Assembly (NCBI RefSeq): GCF_030163795.1
Contig: NZ_JASJOF010000002.1
Location: 124,001 to 188,000, forward strand
Length of the DNA stretch: 64,000 nucleotides
DNA from: Roseicyclus marinus
Lineage (GTDB): Bacteria; Pseudomonadota; Alphaproteobacteria; Rhodobacterales; Rhodobacteraceae
Direction of reading: 5' to 3'
Below are positions 7,922 to 16,532 of this stretch, piece after piece (the first letter of the stretch is position 1; each line of letters starts with the position of its first letter). Made by a program: the position numbers and the translations under genes. Under the pieces are notes generated by a model. That model made no database searches. It was not told where the DNA came from and worked only from the letters and a program-made list of their open reading frames with translations.

Positions 7922-9457
7922 CTAGAGATCGAGGCTCAATTGCCCCACCGCCGCAGTGCGCCGCCCGCGTCGGGGCGCACGATCATTGACGAAATGCCGC
8001 CCCGCGCCGCCATCCTTGCGGCTGGCGTGTTTCTCGACGATCTGGGCCGCCTCCGACCGGAAGGCATCACCGTGGCGCACGGCCCACACTTTCTCGCGGG
8101 CGGTCCGGCCAGCTTGGGCCAGATCGATCAGGGGCACGGGGTAGCGCTTGCCAAGCACGCGGCCCGCACCGTCCCAGCGCCACGGTTCTTGCAAAAACGC
8201 GTCGGGCACATCGCGCAATTCGGGGCACCAGTGCCGGGTGAACGCACCGGTCGGATCCTGTTCCAACCCCTGCTTGACGGGATTGTACATGCGCACGGTG
8301 TTCATGCCCGTCGTGCCCGATTGCATCTGCATCTGCGGCCAGTGGATACCGGGTTCGTAATCGGTGAACATCCGCGCCAGATGTGGCCCCGTGCTGCGCC
8401 AATCGAGCCAAAGGTGATAGCTGGCAAAGGACACAAGCATCGCGCGCATCCGGAAATTGAGCCAACCGGTTGCGATCAGCGACCGCATACAGGCATCGAC
8501 AAAGGGAAATCCGGTCTCCCCCGCCTCCCAGGCCGCGCGGCGGGTCGCGTCGTCGCCGCGCAAACCCTCGTAGGCGGAATGCAGGCAACGATGTTCGAGC
8601 GCCGGCTCATCCTCCAGCTTCTGCATGAAATGGTCGCGCCAGGCGAGCCGCGCCTCGAAACTCTGCATCGCGCCCGCCCATCCCTCGCGCGTGCCCTTGG
8701 CCTCACGCTTGCGCAGCGCAGCGGCCTCGGCCGCCTCGCGGGGGGAAATCGTGCCCCATGCCAAATGCGGGCTGAGGCGCGAACAGGCGGTTGCCCCCTC
8801 AAGCGGCGATGACATGGCGCGGCGATACTGTCGGCCCCGGCTGTCGAGGAAGGAGGACAAAAGCGTCAGCGCCTCGGGCCTGCCACCCTTTTGCCGACCG
8901 GGACAGGGGTCGAAGCCAAGACCCAGATCACGCGCCTCGGGCATCGGCCCGGGCTCGATGGGAAAGCCCCTCAGCGCCTTGGGCGTGGCAACCTGCCCCG
9001 CCCGGATCACGCGGTCGCGCCGCGCCGCCCAGCCGTCCCGCCCATCAAGCCGCCGCACGACCCCCATTTGCGGAATCTCGCGCCACGTGACACCAGCCGC
9101 GCGCAGTACAGCCGCGACAGCGCGGTCGCGCGCATAGCTCCAGCCGTTTCCGGTTTCCTCAAGGCTCAGAACCTCGCGGATACCGGTCGCGACCAAAACC
9201 TCCTGCAGTATAGGGATGGCCGCGCCTGTCCGAACGACCAGCGGCGCGCCGATCTGCGCAAGATCGCCCCGCAGTATCGCAAGACTTTCGGAGACAAAGC
9301 GCCACTGGCGGGCAGAGGCGTCGGGTTGCGCCCAAGCCTCAGGTTCCACGATGAACAGCGGCAGAATTCGACTGCCCCGCGCGGCCGCCTCGGCCAACAC
9401 GGGGTTGTCCTGCACGCGCAGATCGCGCTTGAACCAAACAAGAACATCCGTACCCAT
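7922..9457 (-). CDS. Cryptochrome/photolyase-family FAD protein
   Basis: A 511-residue blue-light flavoprotein. Residues 1-130 form the photolyase alpha/beta domain (VLVWFKRDLRVQDNPVL), and the C-terminal helical half contains the FAD-binding signature with WLNFRMRAMLVSFASYHLWLDW-like sequence, followed by TGMNTVRMYNPVKQ. This arrangement fits the bacterial cryptochrome/DASH-like group that binds FAD and either repairs pyrimidine dimers or signals light. Which of the two cannot be decided by eye. Together with the DUF2256 gene it forms a likely two-gene unit. A hairpin separates it from the upstream 59-aa gene. Confidence 0.88.
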   Translation of the reverse strand: MGTDVLVWFKRDLRVQDNPVLAEAAARGSRILPLFIVEPEAWAQPDASARQWRFVSESLAILRGDLAQIGAPLVVRTGAAIPILQEVLVATGIREVLSLEETGNGWSYARDRAVAAVLRAAGVTWREIPQMGVVRRLDGRDGWAARRDRVIRAGQVATPKALRGFPIEPGPMPEARDLGLGFDPCPGRQKGGRPEALTLLSSFLDSRGRQYRRAMSSPLEGATACSRLSPHLAWGTISPREAAEAAALRKREAKGTREGWAGAMQSFEARLAWRDHFMQKLEDEPALEHRCLHSAYEGLRGDDATRRAAWEAGETGFPFVDACMRSLIATGWLNFRMRAMLVSFASYHLWLDWRSTGPHLARMFTDYEPGIHWPQMQMQSGTTGMNTVRMYNPVKQGLEQDPTGAFTRHWCPELRDVPDAFLQEPWRWDGAGRVLGKRYPVPLIDLAQAGRTAREKVWAVRHGDAFRSEAAQIVEKHASRKDGGAGRHFVNDRAPRRGRRTAAVGQLSLDL

Positions 9458-9478
9458 GGCGGGTCAGATAGCAGGTGG

Positions 9479-9501
9479 GCAGGGCCTGTCAAAGGCCCTG
9501 C
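9479..9501 (-). terminator. Hairpin after the 59-aa membrane protein gene
   Basis: A 9-base perfect stem GCAGGGCCT/AGGCCCTGC with a 5-base loop directly follows the stop of the small leftward gene. There is no T-run. Confidence 0.5.
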
Positions 9502-9512
9502 GCGCGATGGGA

Positions 9513-9692
9513 TCAGTTCGAGGGGGCGGGTGCGATCACACCATCTTCAGCAGCGTCGTCGCTGCCTGCGACCTGCAGAGCGATGAAGCCCAAAAGGATC
9601 ACGACAGCCAGAACGATGAGACCGCGCAGGATCGTCAGGACGGGCTTGTGGCGGCGTTCCTGTTTCTCGACATTGGTTCCGGGTGCGGACAT
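9513..9692 (-). CDS. Small single-helix membrane protein, 59 aa
   Basis: A 59-residue protein starting MSAPGTNVEKQERRHK, then one hydrophobic segment (about residues 18-41, ending GFIALQV) and a short acidic tail GSDDAAEDG. Positive residues before the helix predict an N-in, C-out orientation. A strong AAAGGAGA ribosome binding site sits 6-13 bases before the ATG, which is the main support for a real gene. The family is not known to me. It is flanked by a hairpin and by the start of a regulator-controlled region, so it is probably expressed on its own. Confidence 0.65.
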   Translation of the reverse strand: MSAPGTNVEKQERRHKPVLTILRGLIVLAVVILLGFIALQVAGSDDAAEDGVIAPAPSN

Positions 9693-9892
9693 GACAGTCT
9701 CCTTTCGTCTTTGGTGTCGATAACGTCACTCGACCGGGCTGACCGATGACACACCAAAGTTCACCTATGGTCTTTCGCCGGGGCTTCAACCCTTGACAGA
9801 CCTGACCGACGCCGGGGCCGTCGCGACCTACACCCCTTCAAGCACCTGATTTACAACAGGATAAAAGAGGAAAAAAGGTGTCCGTCTCGCCC

Positions 9893-10612
9893 TTAAGGGC
9901 GGCGGAACGGCAAGGGCCCGTGGTCTGCTGCCCGGGGCTCGGCCTCGACACGGGCGTAAAAGTCGACAAGCCGCTTGCCGCGCTCGGATCGGAACCTGTC
10001 GCCGGGCGTCATGTCCGCGATGCGGTCGGCGCGGAACATGCGGAAATCCTCGCGCAGTTCGCACCACGCGATCAGGGTCCAGACCTTGCCCCAGAAAAGC
10101 TGGCCCAAGGGGCGGACGCTGCGCGCGGTCAGCACGCCCGCCTCGTCACGGTAGGAAAGATGCAGTCTGAACGCGCCGTCGATGGCCGATTGCAGCACGT
10201 CGAGCCGGTCGCGCAGGGGCGCGTCGAAACCGATGCCGATGGCCGCCAGCGCCACGTCGCGCGCGGGGCCCTGTTCGGCCTCGGGAAGGACGGCGCGGAT
10301 CTTGACCAGCGCCTCCTCGGCGGCGCGGCCCATCTCGGCCCCGCCAAAGGCTTGCAACAGACGCGCGCCCGCCACCAGCGCCGTCACCTCGTCGCGGGTG
10401 AACATCAGCGGCGGCAGGTCGAACCCCGCCGCCATGACGTAACCCACGCCCGCCTCACCCTCGATCGGCACGCCCGTGCCCTGAAGATCGGCAATGTCGC
10501 GGTAGATGGTGCGGGTGCTGACCTCCAGCCGTTCGGCCAGCCCTTGCGCGGTGACAAGCCGACCGCCGCGCAGATATTGCACGATCTGGAACAGACGGTC
10601 GGCCCGGCGCAT
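9893..10612 (-). CDS. YafY/WYL-family transcriptional regulator
   Basis: A 239-residue regulator with an N-terminal helix-turn-helix (residues 1-55, LVTAQGLAERLEVSTRTIYRDI), a linker, and a WYL domain around 140-205 (LHLSYRDEAG ... FWGKVWTLIAWCELR), the part that senses ligands or nucleic acid in relatives. The start overlaps the stop of the VOC gene by one base (TGATG). The VOC gene carries a perfect palindrome in its promoter, so this regulator probably controls its own operon through that site. Effector unknown. Confidence 0.88.
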   Translation of the reverse strand: MRRADRLFQIVQYLRGGRLVTAQGLAERLEVSTRTIYRDIADLQGTGVPIEGEAGVGYVMAAGFDLPPLMFTRDEVTALVAGARLLQAFGGAEMGRAAEEALVKIRAVLPEAEQGPARDVALAAIGIGFDAPLRDRLDVLQSAIDGAFRLHLSYRDEAGVLTARSVRPLGQLFWGKVWTLIAWCELREDFRMFRADRIADMTPGDRFRSERGKRLVDFYARVEAEPRAADHGPLPFRRP

Positions 10613-10995
10613 CAGGCGCGCTTCGCCTCGAAAAGCCCGATGGAATTGCCGTCAGGATCGGTGATGTAGGCAAAGCGGCCCGCCGGGATCTCGATGGGGG
10701 GCGAGATCACGGTGCCACCTGCGGGCGCGACGCGGGCCAATGCCGCCTCCAGCGCATCCGCGATGGCCAGATGCACGGTCGGTCCCACGCCGCCCCGCGC
10801 GGGCGTGCCGGGGTAAAGATGGACGCCGCCACCCGAATGTGGCGGGTCGGACCGGCAGGTTGCGGTCTCGTTGGGACCCATCAGTTCTTTCTCGTAAAGC
10901 GCGCCGGTGACGGTCTGGTAAAAGGCGATCCCGGCATCGAGATCGGCGACGGGGATCTCCGTCCAGGCGACGGGAAGGGCGGGGGTAAAGGTCAT
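10612..10995 (-). CDS. VOC-family (glyoxalase/bleomycin-resistance fold) protein
   Basis: A 127-residue single-domain VOC protein made of two beta-alpha-beta-beta-beta modules: ALPVAWTEIPVADLDAGIAFY at the start and FAYITDPDGNSIGLFEAKRA at the end. The closing Glu of SIGLFE is the usual metal ligand, and the T of WTEIPV replaces the usual first ligand His, so metal binding may be altered. Family members isomerise, cleave or bind small molecules. MTFTPALP is taken as the start. It is translationally coupled to the WYL regulator downstream. Confidence 0.85.
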   Translation of the reverse strand: MTFTPALPVAWTEIPVADLDAGIAFYQTVTGALYEKELMGPNETATCRSDPPHSGGGVHLYPGTPARGGVGPTVHLAIADALEAALARVAPAGGTVISPPIEIPAGRFAYITDPDGNSIGLFEAKRA

Positions 10996-11045
10996 GTCGG
11001 GATACTCCATTTGACGTGACTGGCCCTGGCGTCATGACATACCCC

Positions 11046-11067
11046 TGCTGACAGCCTGCTGTCAGCA
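11046..11067. promoter_or_regulatory. Perfect 10-2-10 palindrome, candidate operator
   Basis: TGCTGACAGC-CT-GCTGTCAGCA in the divergent promoter between the VOC-yafY operon and pepN. It lies about 50 bases upstream of the VOC start and 77 upstream of pepN. The likely binder is the WYL regulator of the adjacent operon. Confidence 0.65.
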
Positions 11068-11143
11068 GTGTTTCGGGCGGTCCGCTTGCGGCGGGCGCGC
11101 CTGCGGCCTAGCTTGGCCCACGTCCGATCCCCGAGAGGTCCCG

Positions 11144-13744
11144 ATGAAAGACGCCGCACCCCAGCCCATTCACCTGGCCGATTACCACCCGCCCTCGCAT
11201 CTGGTCGAGGCGGTGGAACTGACCTTTCGGCTGGCCCCCAAGGGAACCCGCGTCCTGTCGAAAATCCGGTTCCGCGCCAATCCCCTTGGGTTGGAAAACG
11301 GCAACCTGCGCCTCGATGGCGAAAACCTGCGCCTTCTGTCCTGCGCGATCGACGGGGCCCCGCTGACGGCGCTCGATTACCTGCTGACGCCAGAGGGGCT
11401 GACCGTGCCCGCCGAACGCCTGCCCGGTCGCGCCTTCACATGGGAGGCGGAAGTCGAGATCGACCCGGCTGACAACACAGCACTCGAAGGGCTCTACACC
11501 TCCGGCGGCATGTTCTGCACCCAATGCGAAGCCGAAGGGTTCCGCAAGATCACCTTCTACCCCGACCGCCCCGACGTGATGGCCCCCTTCACCGTGCGGA
11601 TCGAGAGCGATCTGCCAGTGCTTCTGTCCAACGGCAATCCCGGCGCCTCGGGCCCCGGATGGGCCGAATGGCACGATCCCTGGCCCAAACCCGCCTATCT
11701 GTTCGCGCTGGTCGCGGGCGATCTGGTGGCGCACAGCGACAATTTCACCACGATGTCGGGCCGCAGTGTCGATCTCAACATCTGGGTCCGCCCCGGCGAC
11801 GAGGGCAAATGCGCCTATGCGATGGACGCGCTCAAACGATCCATGCGCTGGGACGAAGAGGTCTATGGCCGGGAATACGATCTCGATGTGTTCAACATCG
11901 TCGCCGTCGACGATTTCAACATGGGCGCGATGGAGAACAAGGGGCTGAACATCTTCAACTCCAAATATGTCCTCGCCAGCCCAGAAACCGCGACCGACCG
12001 CGACTACGATTTCATCGAAAGCATCGTCGCGCATGAGTATTTCCACAACTGGACCGGCAACCGCATCACCTGCCGCGACTGGTTCCAGCTCTGCCTCAAG
12101 GAGGGGCTGACGGTCTTCCGCGACCAGCAGTTCAGCGCCGACACCCGCAGCGCAGCGGTTCAGCGGATCGAGGATGTGTTGCAACTCCGCGCCCGCCAGT
12201 TCCGCGAGGATGCGGGGCCCCTGGCGCATAACGTGCGACCCGACAGCTATGTCGAGATCAACAATTTCTACACCGCCACCGTCTACGAAAAGGGCGCCGA
12301 ACTGATCGGGATGCTGCGGCGGATCGTGGGCGCGCAGGAATACCGCGCCGCCTTGGACGAATATTTCCGCCGCCATGACGGACAGGCCTGCACGATCGAG
12401 GATTGGCTGGCCGTGTTCGAGGATGTGACCGGCCGCGACCTGTCGCAGTTCAAGCGCTGGTACACGCAGGCCGGAACGCCGCGTGTCGCCGCGCACTGGC
12501 AGGTGGCCGACGGGCGGCTGCATCTGCGGCTGTCCCAAACGGTCCCGCCGACACCGGGCCAGCCCTTGAAGGAACATGTGGTGATCCCGGTCGCGCTGGG
12601 TCTTCTGTCGCCCGAGGGGGCGGAGCTTTTGCCCGAGACCACCGTGATCCTCGACGGACCGGAACTGACCTTGGATTTCGATTTGGACGAGATGTCCCGG
12701 CGGGCGGGTGTCGCACGACCCGACCGCGTGATCCCGTCTCTGCTCAGGGGGTTTTCCGCCCCCGTCATCCTCGATGCATCCCTGTCGCGCGCGGACCGGC
12801 TGGTGCTGCTCGCCCATGACCCCGACCCCTTCAACCGGTGGGAGGCCGGGCGCAGCCTGATGCGCGAGACCCTGATGGGGATGCTCACGGGCGCGGAGGC
12901 AGATCCGGCGCTTTTCGACGCGCTCGATCGGCTCTTGAACGACGACAGCCTCGATCCGGCCTTCCGCGCGCTCTGCCTTGCCCTGCCGTCCGAGGATGAC
13001 ATGGCGCAGGCGGCCCATGACGCGGGCCTCGTGCCCGATCCAACCGCGATCCACGCGACCCGCCGCGCCATGCAAACGGCCATGGCGACCGCATTGGCAG
13101 ACACCCTGTCGGCGCTTTACGACGCGATGGACCCCGGCCCCGCCTACAGCCCCGATGCCGATCAGGCGGCCAGACGGTCGCTCAGGAACGCGGCGCTGAC
13201 GCTGCTGGGCCGTATCGAGGGGTCGGCGCGCGCCAAGGCGCATTACGAGGCCGCCAGCAACATGACGGACGAGATCGCGGCCTTCACCACGCTGTTGGAG
13301 GCAGGCGATACGGAGGTGGCCGGACACTTCCACGACCGGTGGAAAGCGGACCGGTTGGTGATGGACAAATGGTTCATGGCGCAGGTCGCCCATGCCGCCC
13401 CGGATCGGGCCGTCGCCATGGCGGAAGAACTGACCAACCATCCGCTCTTCGACTGGACGAACCCCAACCGGTTCCGGTCGGTGATCGGGGGGCTGACGGC
13501 AGGCAACCCGGCGGGCTTTCACGATCCGACGGGCGCGGGCTACCGGTTCTTGGCCGATTGGCTGATCCGGGTCGACGCCAAGAACCCGCAGACGGCGGCG
13601 CGCCTGTCGACGGCCTTCGAGACATGGAAACGGTATGACGCGGACCGTCAGGCGCTGATCACGGGCGAGTTGGACCGGATCGCGGGCACCGAAGGTCTGA
13701 GCCGCGACCTGTCGGAAATGGTGGCGCGGATGCGGGGGGCCTGA
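11144..13744 (+). CDS. pepN: Aminopeptidase N
   Basis: An 866-residue M1 zinc aminopeptidase that removes N-terminal residues from peptides in the cytoplasm. The exopeptidase motif GAMEN is present, and the zinc site is HEYFH (His297, Glu298, His301) with the third ligand Glu320 in LCLKEG, the same numbering as the E. coli enzyme. Domain order is the beta-saddle, the thermolysin-like core, the small beta domain and the helical C-terminal domain; the length is full. Transcription diverges from the VOC operon, and an inverted repeat lies in the shared region. The gene is convergent with the DUF1624 gene. Confidence 0.97.
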   Translation: MKDAAPQPIHLADYHPPSHLVEAVELTFRLAPKGTRVLSKIRFRANPLGLENGNLRLDGENLRLLSCAIDGAPLTALDYLLTPEGLTVPAERLPGRAFTWEAEVEIDPADNTALEGLYTSGGMFCTQCEAEGFRKITFYPDRPDVMAPFTVRIESDLPVLLSNGNPGASGPGWAEWHDPWPKPAYLFALVAGDLVAHSDNFTTMSGRSVDLNIWVRPGDEGKCAYAMDALKRSMRWDEEVYGREYDLDVFNIVAVDDFNMGAMENKGLNIFNSKYVLASPETATDRDYDFIESIVAHEYFHNWTGNRITCRDWFQLCLKEGLTVFRDQQFSADTRSAAVQRIEDVLQLRARQFREDAGPLAHNVRPDSYVEINNFYTATVYEKGAELIGMLRRIVGAQEYRAALDEYFRRHDGQACTIEDWLAVFEDVTGRDLSQFKRWYTQAGTPRVAAHWQVADGRLHLRLSQTVPPTPGQPLKEHVVIPVALGLLSPEGAELLPETTVILDGPELTLDFDLDEMSRRAGVARPDRVIPSLLRGFSAPVILDASLSRADRLVLLAHDPDPFNRWEAGRSLMRETLMGMLTGAEADPALFDALDRLLNDDSLDPAFRALCLALPSEDDMAQAAHDAGLVPDPTAIHATRRAMQTAMATALADTLSALYDAMDPGPAYSPDADQAARRSLRNAALTLLGRIEGSARAKAHYEAASNMTDEIAAFTTLLEAGDTEVAGHFHDRWKADRLVMDKWFMAQVAHAAPDRAVAMAEELTNHPLFDWTNPNRFRSVIGGLTAGNPAGFHDPTGAGYRFLADWLIRVDAKNPQTAARLSTAFETWKRYDADRQALITGELDRIAGTEGLSRDLSEMVARMRGA

Positions 13745-13805
13745 TCCCCGCGCGTGGCGCGAGACGCCCCGTCGGTTTTTCCCGTATTTGGGGGAAGATG
13801 AAGGA

Positions 13806-14573
13806 TCAGCCGCGCAGTTGGGCGGCAAGCCAGACAAGCGAGATCAGAACCGGCTGGTGGACCAGGTAGACCGCAAGGCTGTATCGCCCGGGAAGGGCGA
13901 GGGCCCGGGCCATGGGTCCTGCCTGCCAGCGCGCGAGCCTCTCCCAAACTCCCGCCTTCTGCATCAGCCGGGCCGCGGCGATGCCCAAAAGCACCGGGGC
14001 GAACCACGGAAAGATCGGCACGTAATCCACCGACCGGATCCCCACCGCCTGCAATCCCGTCCACCAGAACCACGGCGCGTCGAAGGCCGGAAAGCGCATG
14101 GCATTCGGCAGCCACAAGACCACGGCCCCAATCGCCAGAAGCACCGGCGCGGGCAGACGCAAGAACGCGAGGCCGAGCAGGCTTGAGGCGGCGATGCAAT
14201 GCAAGATGCCGAAGAAGATGAAGGCCTCTGGCATGGCGATCCAAGTCGCCAGCGTGATGACGGCGGCGGCAGCGGCGATCTTGAGGAGACGCCAGCCAAA
14301 GCCGCGCCAGCGGATGCCCTGCCCGTGCCCAAGAACAAGGCCCATGCCCACAAGAAACAGGAAAGAGCCCGCCGTTAGATAGGCCAGCCAACGCCATCCG
14401 GGCAGCATCGTCGTGCCCGGCGCTGCGAAGCCGAAGAGTTCGAGATCGAAGGCGAAATGGAACACCGCCATCGCCAGAAGCGCCGCACTGCGCGCGAGAT
14501 CGAGCGCCACCAGCCTGCCCGCCGCGATCCCCGCGCCCTGCCCCATCTTTGATGTTTCCGTCACGCTTGTCAT
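13806..14573 (-). CDS. DUF1624-type multispan membrane protein (acetyltransferase-like)
   Basis: A 255-residue integral membrane protein with about seven hydrophobic helices. The first segment, RLVALDLARSAALLAMAVFH, with an Arg-Asp pair and a histidine in the helix, resembles DUF1624/HGSNAT-like acyltransferases, which move acyl groups across membranes. The start at 14573 gives MTSVTETSKM ahead of the first helix. Substrate is unknown. It is divergent from metZ, and its promoter lies in the same 230-base region as the metZ promoter. Confidence 0.7.
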   Translation of the reverse strand: MTSVTETSKMGQGAGIAAGRLVALDLARSAALLAMAVFHFAFDLELFGFAAPGTTMLPGWRWLAYLTAGSFLFLVGMGLVLGHGQGIRWRGFGWRLLKIAAAAAVITLATWIAMPEAFIFFGILHCIAASSLLGLAFLRLPAPVLLAIGAVVLWLPNAMRFPAFDAPWFWWTGLQAVGIRSVDYVPIFPWFAPVLLGIAAARLMQKAGVWERLARWQAGPMARALALPGRYSLAVYLVHQPVLISLVWLAAQLRG

Positions 14574-14633
14574 GCCGCCAAGCCTAGCAGGCCCGCCGCG
14601 CCCTGCCCATCGCCAACAGCGCCCTTCAGCCGC

Positions 14634-14662
14634 TTGACGGAACGCCCGGGGCGGCGTAGCCA
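14634..14662 (+). promoter_or_regulatory. Sigma-70-type promoter of metZ
   Basis: A TTGACG -35 box (14634-14639), exactly 17 bases, then a TAGCCA -10 box (14657-14662). Transcription would begin near 14668-14670, which is the first base of the riboswitch P1 stem. Confidence 0.6.
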
Positions 14663-14667
14663 GCGCG

Positions 14668-14721
14668 CGTGGAGATTTGTGAACCGGATTGCGGGCCACG
14701 TTAAACAAGCCGCTAAAGAGG
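14668..14721 (+). promoter_or_regulatory. SAM-II riboswitch upstream of metZ
   Basis: The conserved SAM-II layout is present. The P1 stem CGTGG (14668-14672) pairs with CCACG (14696-14700); the loop strand contains GATTTG and TTGC-like sequence; then come TTAAA and the 3' pseudoknot strand GCTAAAGAGG. SAM-II elements bind S-adenosylmethionine and in alphaproteobacteria sit before metA, metX and metZ genes, lowering expression when SAM is high. The aptamer ends 85 bases before the metZ ATG, rather far for direct masking of the ribosome site, so the read-out may use an extra structure (see the small hairpin at 14764-14783). Confidence 0.9.
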
Positions 14722-14806
14722 TCGAGGACGTCCAGCCTGACCGCTCGCCCCCGACCATGTCCGCCCCGGCGTATCACCCGGGGCATGAGATGAGAGGAAT
14801 GGGGCC

Positions 14807-16012
14807 ATGACGGACCAGAACCACCTGAAATCCTTGCGCAAACGCACGCGCGCCGTCCATGCGGGCACGCGCCGCAGCCAATATGGCGAGGTGAGCGAGG
14901 CGATCTTCCTGACACAAGGCTTCGTCTATGACAGCGCCGAGGCCGCCGAGGCGCGGTTCATCGAAACCGGGCCCGACGAATTCATCTATGGCCGCTACGG
15001 CAACCCGACGGTTGCCATGTTCGAGGATCGCATCGCCTCGCTCGAAGGGGCGGAGGATGCCTTTGCCACGGCAAGTGGCATGGCGGCGGTCAACGCGGCG
15101 CTTGTGTCGATGCTGCGCGCGGGCGATCACGTGGTGGCGGCGCGCGCGCTCTTCGGCTCCTGCCTCTACATCCTCGAAGAGGTGCTGACCCGCTACGGCG
15201 TCGAGGTCAGTTTCGTCGACGGCACCGATCTGTCGCAATGGGAGGCGGCCATCCGCCCCGGCACCAAGGCGGTGTTCTTCGAATCGATTTCGAACCCCAC
15301 GCTCGAGGTGATCGACATCGCCGCCGTCTCGCGGCTGGCCCATGCGGTCGGCGCGCTTGTGATCGTGGACAATGTCTTTGCCACGCCCGTCTTTCAGGAC
15401 ACCTTGGGTCTTGGCGCGGATGTCGTGGTCTATTCGGCCACCAAGCATATCGACGGTCAGGGCCGCTGCCTTGGCGGCGTGATCCTTGGGTCCAAGCAGT
15501 ATATCCGCAAGGTCGTGGAACCCTATCTCAAGCATACCGGCGGGGCGATGTCGCCCTTCAACGCCTGGGTCATGCTGAAGTCGCTCGAAACGGTGGACTT
15601 GCGCTGCCGCGCACAGGCCCAAAGCGCGCAGCGCATCGCCGAAGCGCTCGAGGGGATGCCGGGCCTCTCGCGCGTGATCTTTCCGGGCCTGCCCAGCCAT
15701 CCCCATCATGCGCTGGCCCGTGCGCAGATGGAAACCGGCGGCACGGTCATCGCGCTGGAGATCGCGGGCGGACAGGCGGCGGCGTTCCGTTTTCTGAACG
15801 CGCTCAAGATCGTGGCCATCTCGAACAACCTCGGCGATGCGAAATCGATCATCACCCATCCCGCCACCACGACCCACCAGCGCCTGACCGAGGAACAGCG
15901 TCAGGGCCTCGGAATCACGCGGGGGCTGGTGCGGCTGTCGGTGGGGCTCGAGGATGCCGAGGATCTGATCGCGGATCTGTCCACGGCGCTCGACGCGGCG
16001 CGGGGCGCATGA
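14807..16012 (+). CDS. metZ: O-succinylhomoserine sulfhydrylase
   Basis: A 401-residue PLP enzyme of the Cys/Met metabolism family that makes homocysteine from an activated homoserine and sulfide. The PLP lysine is Lys213 in YSATKHIDGQG; SGMAAVNAAL and the SNPTLEV substrate segment are also seen. The upstream SAM-II riboswitch supports a methionine biosynthesis role. The frame is closed by a TGA 21 bases upstream, so the ATG at 14807 is the earliest start, with a GAGAGGA ribosome site. A 17-codon open frame starting at 14757 ends on this ATG (ATGA). The stop overlaps the GNAT gene by 4 bases. Confidence 0.95.
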   Translation: MTDQNHLKSLRKRTRAVHAGTRRSQYGEVSEAIFLTQGFVYDSAEAAEARFIETGPDEFIYGRYGNPTVAMFEDRIASLEGAEDAFATASGMAAVNAALVSMLRAGDHVVAARALFGSCLYILEEVLTRYGVEVSFVDGTDLSQWEAAIRPGTKAVFFESISNPTLEVIDIAAVSRLAHAVGALVIVDNVFATPVFQDTLGLGADVVVYSATKHIDGQGRCLGGVILGSKQYIRKVVEPYLKHTGGAMSPFNAWVMLKSLETVDLRCRAQAQSAQRIAEALEGMPGLSRVIFPGLPSHPHHALARAQMETGGTVIALEIAGGQAAAFRFLNALKIVAISNNLGDAKSIITHPATTTHQRLTEEQRQGLGITRGLVRLSVGLEDAEDLIADLSTALDAARGA

Positions 16013-16506
16013 ACGGGCTGATCATCCGGCCCTGTCGCGTGACCGACGCGCCGGAACTGGCCGAGCTGTATCACCGGGCCGTGCGCGAGGGGGCGGCCGC
16101 CCATTACGATGCCGCGCAACGGGCCGCATGGTCGCCCGCGCCCCCCAAGGGCGAGGCGTGGCGCCGGCGCCTGATCGAGGCGCAGACCGTGGTGGCCGAA
16201 CGGGCGGAGCGGCTGCTCGGGTTCATGACGCTCGACATGTCGACGGGCTGGATCGATTTTGCCTATGTCGCGCCCGAGGCGATGGGCCAAGGCGTGGCCG
16301 AAACGCTCTATGCCGTGCTGGAGGGGCGCGCGCGGGCCGCGGGCCTCACCCGGCTCGAGACCGGGGCGAGCCTGTTGGCGGAGCGGTTCTTTGCCCGGCG
16401 CGGCTGGCATGTCGTGGCGCGGCAGACCGTGGAACGGGACGGGCAGCTTCTGGCCAACGCCACCATGGCCAAGGACCTGCACCAAGCCAGCCGCCGCGTG
16501 GCGTGA
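16009..16506 (+). CDS. GNAT-family N-acetyltransferase
   Basis: A 165-residue acetyl-CoA-dependent transferase. N-terminal strand LIIRPCRVTDAPELAELY, central FMTLDMSTGWIDFAYVAPEAMGQGVAETLY containing the acetyl-CoA loop (MGQGVA, a variant of QxxGxG/A), and C-terminal ARRGWHVVARQTVERDG fit the GNAT fold. Substrate cannot be told from sequence. It overlaps metZ by ATGA and so is presumably under the same SAM-responsive promoter, which would be worth knowing when interpreting its role. Confidence 0.88.
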   Translation: MNGLIIRPCRVTDAPELAELYHRAVREGAAAHYDAAQRAAWSPAPPKGEAWRRRLIEAQTVVAERAERLLGFMTLDMSTGWIDFAYVAPEAMGQGVAETLYAVLEGRARAAGLTRLETGASLLAERFFARRGWHVVARQTVERDGQLLANATMAKDLHQASRRVA

Positions 16507-16532
16507 CGCCACTCTCCCCGGCCGGTCGATGA

